Below are positions 15,648 to 19,960 of a stretch of 19,960 nt of DNA, piece after piece (positions within the stretch are counted from its first letter, which is position 1; each line of letters opens with the position of its first letter). The position numbers were made by a program, and so were the translations under genes. Origin of the DNA: Schleiferiaceae bacterium (lineage in GTDB: Bacteria; Bacteroidota; Bacteroidia; Flavobacteriales; Schleiferiaceae); NCBI GenBank assembly GCA_023260615.1, contig JALQUY010000016.1:1-19960 (forward strand). The letters are read 5' to 3'. The notes under the pieces were generated by a model, which saw nothing but the letters and a program-made list of their open reading frames with translations, made no database searches and was not told where the DNA came from.

Positions 15648-16436
15648 TTATAAATTGGGGGTTCGGCCGCCGTCGACCGGAATATTCACGCCCGTGATGT
15701 AGCTCGCGGCGGGTGAGGCGAGGAAGGCGACCGCTTCGGCAATTTCCGAGGGTTCCGCAAAGCGGCCCATGGGAATTTCGGCCAGCATGGCCTGTTTGAC
15801 GTCCTCTTGGCTTTGGCCCGTTTTGGTGGCGCGGCCTTCAATAATGTTGCCCAAGCGCTCCGTCAAGGTGGCGCCCGGCAAAACGTTGTTGACCGTGATG
15901 GCCTGAGGCGCGAGTTCGTTGGCCAAGGTCTTGGACCAGTTGGCGACCGCGGCACGAATGGTGTTGCTCACCCCCAGCCCATGCAGCGGAGCCTTCACAC
16001 TGGTCGAAATAATGTTGACAATTCGGCCATATCCCGCGTCACGCATGCCCGGCACGAGCAATTGCACCAAGCGGTGGTTGTTGATCAAATGGTTGGTGAA
16101 GGCCGAATAAAAGGCCTCCGGCGTAGCGTCCACAATGGGGCCCGCGGCGGGTCCACCCGTGTTGTTCACCAAAATGTGAATGGGGTGCCCTTCCTCGAGG
16201 TATTCCTCCAATGCCGCTTCCACCGTTTCAGGTTCGTTGTAGTCTGCAATGAGGTAGGAGTGACCTTGCCCGTGGCGGCGGTCCAATTCTGTCAGCGTAT
16301 GCTCCAGTTTTTCACGGTTGCGGGCCAAAAGCACCACATGGGCGCCGTGTGCAGCCAACAATTTGGCGACGGCCTTGCCGATGCCCTGCGTCGAGCCCGC
16401 GACCAGCGCGCGCTTTCCAACCAAATTCAGTTCCAT
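15648..16436 (-). CDS. SDR-family protein lacking the canonical Tyr/Lys active site
   Basis: 262 aa from the ATG at 16434-16436 (MELNLVGKRALV); the upstream in-frame GTG (16452-16454) would span the TACCTTCG box and adds atypical residues. It has a Rossmann fold with GSTQGIG (14-20) and NNTGG (91-95), where classical SDRs have NNAG. After the Ser strand (NIISTS, 141-146) the expected YxxxK reads S157NTIR161, so both catalytic Tyr and Lys are replaced. This matches a known SDR subgroup (often labelled 3-oxoacyl-ACP reductase-like) with degenerate active sites. The C-terminal VNNVLPG and ITGVNIPVDGG segments are normal. Tight linkage to the aldehyde dehydrogenase suggests a shared catabolic pathway; the reaction is unknown. 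Confidence 0.85.
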   Translation of the reverse strand: MELNLVGKRALVAGSTQGIGKAVAKLLAAHGAHVVLLARNREKLEHTLTELDRRHGQGHSYLIADYNEPETVEAALEEYLEEGHPIHILVNNTGGPAAGPIVDATPEAFYSAFTNHLINNHRLVQLLVPGMRDAGYGRIVNIISTSVKAPLHGLGVSNTIRAAVANWSKTLANELAPQAITVNNVLPGATLTERLGNIIEGRATKTGQSQEDVKQAMLAEIPMGRFAEPSEIAEAVAFLASPAASYITGVNIPVDGGRTPNL

Positions 16437-16441
16437 ACCCC

Positions 16442-16449
16442 CGAAGGTA
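16442..16449 (-). promoter_or_regulatory. -7-like TACCTTCG box before the SDR gene
   Basis: The minus strand reads TACCTTCG, ending 5 nt before the SDR ATG (16436). It lies in the 35-nt gap after the methyltransferase stop, so SDR-ALDH may have their own promoter within the aminopeptidase P transcript. It is identical in sequence, and within 1 nt in position, to the boxes before the kinase and aminopeptidase P genes. Confidence 0.45.
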
Positions 16450-16471
16450 GGCACGGCACCGGTTTAGGCGT

Positions 16472-17314
16472 TCACGAAAAGACGACGATGTCTTGAAAAT
16501 CGGTGGTCTCGCCCGAGCGTCCCGACCAGCGGCCGACGTAGATGCGCGCTTCCGACCAGCCCGCTTCCTCGGCCCAGCGCTGCACATTTTCGGGCGTGAA
16601 GCCCACATTGGCGCCCTTGACTTCTGCGCTCATGTACCAATCTTCGCCGCGCTGCACGGAAAATTCGTAGGCTCCGCCCTTGGCACAGGAAAGCGCCTCT
16701 TCGTCGGTCAAGAAAAAGGTGGCCAAAAAGCGCCCGCCGGGCTTGAGCACGCGGCGCGCTTCGCGCAGGTAGTTTTGGACTTCGGTGCGCTCCATGTGCG
16801 TGAAAACCGACGTCGCCCACGCAAAGTCAAACTGGTCGTCCGCATAGGGAAAGGTGAAGCGGTCGGCCGAAGCTCCTTCCAGCGTGTAGAGGTCGTTCAC
16901 CAAGGACACATGCGTAAAGTGAAAGTGCGGAAAGCGCGAGGAAATGCGCTGCTGGCAATCCGCCACCGCCGAGGCCACGACGTCAAAGCCGTGGTATTCG
17001 GCTGGGGCCTCCAAGAAATCGGTGAGGGGAATGGCCATTCGGCCCAGTCCGCTGCCAATATCCAGCACAGATTCCTGAGGCTTCAGTGCCCCAAGCTTTT
17101 GAAAATGCGTTTTGAAAATCAAACCGTTTTCCAGGAAGTCCCCACCTCCGGTGAAAATCTCGCCCGGCAAGGGCAAGGGAAGGCCGTTGTACGTGGGGCG
17201 CCCTCCATGGCGAAGCACGAGGAGCAAATCCACGGGCGCATAGGCCAGGCGACGCACCACGCGGCGCGCTCGAGGCCCAAAGGCATAGAAAATTCCGCGA
17301 AGGAGGCGCTTCAT
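16472..17314 (-). CDS. Class I SAM-dependent methyltransferase
   Basis: 280 aa. It has a basic, partly hydrophobic N-terminus (1-34, RARRVVRRLAYAPVDLLLVLRH) and then a Rossmann-type methyltransferase domain. The SAM-binding motif I is VLDIGSGLGRM (83-93), with HGFDVVASAV (108-117) as the acidic strand 2 region, FDFAWATSVFTHM (162-174) as motif IV region and LREARRVLKPGGRFL (183-197) as motif V-VI. Substrate unknown; FTHM and the GG loop are general small-molecule/lipid methyltransferase features. It lies 39 nt after aminopeptidase P and before the SDR on the same strand, so it is probably in one transcript. Confidence 0.85.
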   Translation of the reverse strand: MKRLLRGIFYAFGPRARRVVRRLAYAPVDLLLVLRHGGRPTYNGLPLPLPGEIFTGGGDFLENGLIFKTHFQKLGALKPQESVLDIGSGLGRMAIPLTDFLEAPAEYHGFDVVASAVADCQQRISSRFPHFHFTHVSLVNDLYTLEGASADRFTFPYADDQFDFAWATSVFTHMERTEVQNYLREARRVLKPGGRFLATFFLTDEEALSCAKGGAYEFSVQRGEDWYMSAEVKGANVGFTPENVQRWAEEAGWSEARIYVGRWSGRSGETTDFQDIVVFS

Positions 17315-17353
17315 AAACGGGTTAAAACGGATAGCGTTTGGAACAGGTCGGGC

Positions 17354-18652
17354 TTACGCACGACCGGCCATGATGGCTTCGATCTCGTCCACTTCTTTGG
17401 GGATGGCTTTGGTCAAATTGATGTGGCCTTCCTTCGTGATGACAATGTCGTCCTCAATCCGAATCCCCAAGCCTTCCTCTGGGATGTAAATGCCAGGCTC
17501 GCAGGTGAATACCATGCCTTCCTGCATGGGGCTTCCGTCCCACAAACCGTAGTCGTGCACGTCCACGCCCAAATAGTGGCTGGTGCCGTGCATAAAGTAC
17601 TTTTTATAGGCGGGCCAAGCGGGATCCTGCGCGTCCACATCGGCTTGGGTGATGAGGCCCAGTCCGATGAGCTCCTTGGTCATAAGCTCGCCCACTTGGA
17701 CGTGGTATTCGGCCAAAATGGCGCCCGGGCGAAGCAGTTCAATAGCGGCCTTTTCCACGCGGAGCACGGCCTCGTAGACCTCGCGTTGGCGGGGCGTAAA
17801 GGTGCCGTTCACCGGGAAACAACGCGTGACGTCGCAGGCGTAGTTGCCGTATTCGGCGCCGACATCAAAGAGAACCAAGTCCCCATCGTTGCAGGGCATG
17901 TTGTTCTCGATGTAGTGCAACACGCAGGCGTTGGCGCCGCTGCCAATGATGGGCGTGTAGGCAAAGCCGCGCGAGCGTTTGCGCAGGAATTCGTGCATGA
18001 ATTCAGCCTCCAAATCGTACTCCGTCACGCCGGGCTTCAAAAAGCGCAAAATGCGGTCGTAGCCGGCTGCCGTCACGTCCGCAGCGATCTGCATGACCTC
18101 CACTTCTTCCTCTGTTTTCACGGCACGCAAAGCGTTGAGGGCCGGTGCCGAACGCTTGTAGCTGTGGTGCGGGTACGCTTCTTTGAGGGCCTTGTTCAGG
18201 CGCATGGTGCGGGTTTCAACGGGGTTGTTTCGGCGCAAATGCTCCTCGGTAACCAGGTAGACATGCTCCGTTTGGCTCATGAGTTCCTTCATCACGCGGT
18301 CCCAATCCTGAAGCCAGTACACCGTCTTGATGCCGCTAACTGCAAAGGCCTGCTCCTTGTCCAGCTTAGCCCCTTCCCACACCGCGATGTGGGCATTGGT
18401 TTCGCGCAAGAAAAGCACCTCTTTATGTTCCGGCTTGGGGGCATCCGGGAAAACTACCAGCACGGATTCTTCTTGGTCTACCCCACTCATCCAGAAAATG
18501 TCGGAAGCCTGCTTAAACGGCAAGGTGCCATCTGCACTGGTGGGATAAATATCGTTGGAATGAAAAATAGCCAGCGATTTGGGCGCAAGGGTGGCCGCAA
18601 ATCGAGCGCGGTTCTTCACGAAAAGGGCCGAATTCAAAGGGAGATATCTCAT
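17354..18652 (-). CDS. pepP: Aminopeptidase P family (Xaa-Pro aminopeptidase)
   Basis: 432 aa from the ATG at 18650-18652 (MRYLPLNSALFVKNR), the usual family start; a TTG at 18692-18694 would add 14 residues across the promoter box. It removes N-terminal residues preceding proline. The N-terminal domain (about 1-170) contains IFHSND and DIFWMSGVDQEES. The pita-bread catalytic domain keeps all five dimanganese ligands: D263 and D274 (FDVGAEYGNYACDVTR), H359 (TSHYLGVDVHD), E385 (CEPGIYIP) and E400 (RIEDD). Cytoplasmic; no signal peptide. It leads a minus-strand group with the methyltransferase, SDR and ALDH, and is divergent from sdhC. Confidence 0.94.
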   Translation of the reverse strand: MRYLPLNSALFVKNRARFAATLAPKSLAIFHSNDIYPTSADGTLPFKQASDIFWMSGVDQEESVLVVFPDAPKPEHKEVLFLRETNAHIAVWEGAKLDKEQAFAVSGIKTVYWLQDWDRVMKELMSQTEHVYLVTEEHLRRNNPVETRTMRLNKALKEAYPHHSYKRSAPALNALRAVKTEEEVEVMQIAADVTAAGYDRILRFLKPGVTEYDLEAEFMHEFLRKRSRGFAYTPIIGSGANACVLHYIENNMPCNDGDLVLFDVGAEYGNYACDVTRCFPVNGTFTPRQREVYEAVLRVEKAAIELLRPGAILAEYHVQVGELMTKELIGLGLITQADVDAQDPAWPAYKKYFMHGTSHYLGVDVHDYGLWDGSPMQEGMVFTCEPGIYIPEEGLGIRIEDDIVITKEGHINLTKAIPKEVDEIEAIMAGRA

Positions 18653-18658
18653 AGTCAG

Positions 18659-18666
18659 CGAAGGTA
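18659..18666 (-). promoter_or_regulatory. -7-like TACCTTCG box before pepP
   Basis: The minus strand reads TACCTTCG, ending 6 nt before the pepP ATG (18652). It lies in the 99-nt divergent gap shared with sdhC and does not overlap the sdhC promoter elements. No -33 TTTG was found at the standard distance. Confidence 0.45.
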
Positions 18667-18697
18667 ATCGCTTTTGCCCGAATCGGCGCGCCAAGCC

Positions 18698-18728
18698 TTT
18701 GCAGCGCAGCGATTCACCCCTACTTTTG
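18698..18728 (+). promoter_or_regulatory. Full Bacteroidota promoter for the sdh operon
   Basis: TTTG at 18698-18701, exactly 19 nt, then TACTTTTG at 18721-18728. This matches the Bacteroidota housekeeping consensus TTTG-N19-TAnnTTTG at both boxes and in spacing. The ATG of sdhC begins 23 nt after the -7 box, giving a leader of roughly 17-19 nt. Confidence 0.8.
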
Positions 18729-18751
18729 TGGCAATCTAGATTTTACTCTGT

Positions 18752-19423
18752 ATGGCTACGTCACGCGGTCTCTTCGGAACCTCCCTTGCACGCAAATATT
18801 GGATGGCTTTGACCGGCCTCTTTCTGTGCTCCTTTTTGGTGATCCACTTGCTTGGCAATCTGCCCTTGCTCACCGGCAACCAAGAAGCCTTTAATGCCTA
18901 TGCGCATTTTATGACCACCTTCCCGTTGATCAAAGCCGTGAGCTACTTGCTCTATGGCAGTATCCTGCTCCACAGCATCGACGGCATGGTCCTCGCCTAC
19001 CAAAATAAAAAGGCCCGCCCCCAAGGCTACAAGGCCTACAACGGTGCCGCCAACGCCAACTGGTCTTCGCGCAACATGGCCCTCCTGGGCATCTTGACCC
19101 TCTTGTTCATTTTGGTGCACATGAAGAGCTTCTGGTTTGAAATGCACTTTGGCCCCTGGGAGGACCGCATGGACGCCGCCGGCAACAAGGATCTGTACAC
19201 CTTGACGGTAGGTGCCTTTGAAAGCCTTTGGTACAGCCTCTTTTACGTGCTCTGCATGCTCGGCCTGGGCTTCCACCTGTGGCACGGCTTTGCCAGCGCC
19301 TTCCAAACCATGGGCTGGTCGCATCCCCGCTACACGCCGCTCATCAAAGCCTTGGGCTACGGCTTTGCCGTTTTGGTCCCCGCCACCTTTGCGAGCATCC
19401 CCCTCTACATTCTCTTGAATTGA
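18752..19423 (+). CDS. sdhC: Succinate dehydrogenase cytochrome b556 subunit (fused SdhC/D type)
   Basis: 223 aa, the single-subunit five-helix membrane anchor of Bacteroidota-type (type B) succinate:quinone oxidoreductase. It carries heme b and passes electrons to menaquinone in the inner membrane. Hydrophobic helices lie near 18-40, 58-82, 107-127, 158-178 and 202-222. Conserved His residues that may ligate the hemes include H32 (LVIHLLGNL), the His in LLHSIDGM, the one in LVHMKSFW and those in GFHLWHGF. It begins after a consensus promoter and is followed after 16 nt by sdhA, so sdhCA (presumably sdhB beyond the edge) form one operon. Confidence 0.94.
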   Translation: MATSRGLFGTSLARKYWMALTGLFLCSFLVIHLLGNLPLLTGNQEAFNAYAHFMTTFPLIKAVSYLLYGSILLHSIDGMVLAYQNKKARPQGYKAYNGAANANWSSRNMALLGILTLLFILVHMKSFWFEMHFGPWEDRMDAAGNKDLYTLTVGAFESLWYSLFYVLCMLGLGFHLWHGFASAFQTMGWSHPRYTPLIKALGYGFAVLVPATFASIPLYILLN

Positions 19424-19439
19424 TCTGATACCACGCGCT

Positions 19440-19960
19440 ATGTCATTAAACGCTCACATTCCCGAAGGCGCCTTAGCCGATAAATGGACGACGCACAAGG
19501 CCAAGATTCCCTTGGTTTCTCCCGCCAACAAGCGCCGCATTGACGTTATCGTCGTAGGTACGGGCCTTGCCGGCGCTTCTGCCGCTGCCTCTTTAGCCGA
19601 ATTAGGGTACAACGTCAAAGCTTTTTGCTTCCAAGATTCGCCTCGCCGCGCGCACTCTATCGCTGCTCAAGGGGGCATCAACGCCGCAAAAAACTACCAG
19701 AACGACGGAGATTCTACCTTCCGCCTCTTCTACGACACGGTTAAAGGCGGTGACTACCGCAGCCGCGAAGCCAACGTCTACCGTTTGGCCGAAGTATCTG
19801 CCAGCATCATCGACCAGTGTGTCGCTCAAGGGGTTCCCTTTGCCCGCGATTACGGCGGCCTGTTGGACAACCGCTCTTTTGGTGGAGTGCAGGTGAGCCG
19901 CACCTTCTACGCCAAGGGCCAGACCGGTCAGCAGCTGCTTTTGGGTGCCTATTCGGCCCT
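19440..19960 (+). CDS. sdhA: Succinate dehydrogenase flavoprotein subunit, C-terminus beyond window
   Basis: The first 173 residues are visible of an expected ~670 for this Bacteroidota type. It oxidises succinate to fumarate on the cytoplasmic face of the membrane complex. The FAD dinucleotide-binding motif VVGTGLAGASAA is at 38-49, and AHSIAAQGGINAA (71-83) contains H72, the expected covalent FAD attachment site. Further conserved segments are GDSTFRLFYDTVKGGDYRSR and SFGGVQVSRTFYAKGQTG. The start ATG at 19440-19442 gives MSLNAHIPEGALADKW, a familiar N-terminus for the family. The gene is open at the right edge with no frameshift. Confidence 0.96.
   Translation, partial: MSLNAHIPEGALADKWTTHKAKIPLVSPANKRRIDVIVVGTGLAGASAAASLAELGYNVKAFCFQDSPRRAHSIAAQGGINAAKNYQNDGDSTFRLFYDTVKGGDYRSREANVYRLAEVSASIIDQCVAQGVPFARDYGGLLDNRSFGGVQVSRTFYAKGQTGQQLLLGAYSA

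Noticed and set aside
14356..15702. 448-codon plus-strand open frame opposite the aldehyde dehydrogenase
   Set aside because: Fully antisense to a complete ALDH with all catalytic residues; no domain visible in the shadow.
16493..18667. 724-codon plus-strand open frame opposite pepP and the methyltransferase
   Set aside because: It spans two conserved antisense genes and the gap between them, and its translation is His/Val-rich low-information sequence typical of shadow frames.
1..19960. Mobile element, prophage, toxin-antitoxin or defence system
   Set aside because: No transposase, integrase, phage, toxin, restriction or Cas-like protein is present, and no long flanking repeats were seen.

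Overview
The window reads as chromosomal DNA of a Bacteroidota bacterium, most likely of the order Flavobacteriales. Evidence: several start codons are preceded by the Bacteroidota -7 promoter element TAnnTTTG rather than by a clear Shine-Dalgarno sequence; there is a secreted protein with a type IX secretion (T9SS) type A sorting domain; the succinate dehydrogenase is the fused single-anchor cytochrome b type with a Bacteroidota-style SdhA start; and OdhA, aminopeptidase P and the polyprenyl synthetase resemble Bacteroidota proteins from memory. Base composition looks GC-rich for a flavobacterium. I see no tRNA, rRNA, insertion sequence, prophage, CRISPR or defence genes. Most of the window is ordinary housekeeping DNA with intact genes.

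Layout. Positions 1-11871 form one long minus-strand block, read right to left: an orphan sensor histidine kinase, heme chaperone HemW, a cyclase-family hydrolase, an MMPL/RND membrane transporter, glucose-1-phosphate thymidylyltransferase (rfbA), a short-chain polyprenyl diphosphate synthase, 2-oxoglutarate dehydrogenase E1 and E2 (odhA, odhB), and a TatD hydrolase cut by the left edge. Many neighbours touch or overlap (TGATG, TAATG, ATGA), suggesting co-transcription and translational coupling. Positions 11957-14017 on the plus strand hold a membrane-anchored metallophosphoesterase and a T9SS-sorted protein with a CxxCH motif, followed by a short gene-free stretch (14018-14202) with a sigma-54-like motif, hairpins and a strong intrinsic terminator. 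Positions 14203-18652 (minus) hold aminopeptidase P, a methyltransferase, a short-chain dehydrogenase homologue and a family 8-like aldehyde dehydrogenase. From 18698 the plus strand carries the sdh promoter, sdhC and the start of sdhA.

Functional themes. The TCA cycle is represented by odhAB and sdhCA. The aldehyde dehydrogenase and the adjacent SDR look like a 2-aminomuconate-semialdehyde (kynurenine or meta-cleavage) pair. MMPL-rfbA-polyprenyl synthase is a tightly overlapping envelope/isoprenoid group of unknown joint role.

No clear new system is visible. The points most worth following up are: TACCTTYG boxes sitting 5-6 nt before four start codons, which predicts leaderless or nearly leaderless mRNAs; a possible ~90-nt structured RNA at 14065-14157; a 12-nt tandem repeat plus a G-quadruplex motif inside hemW; and an SDR that lacks the Tyr/Lys active site.
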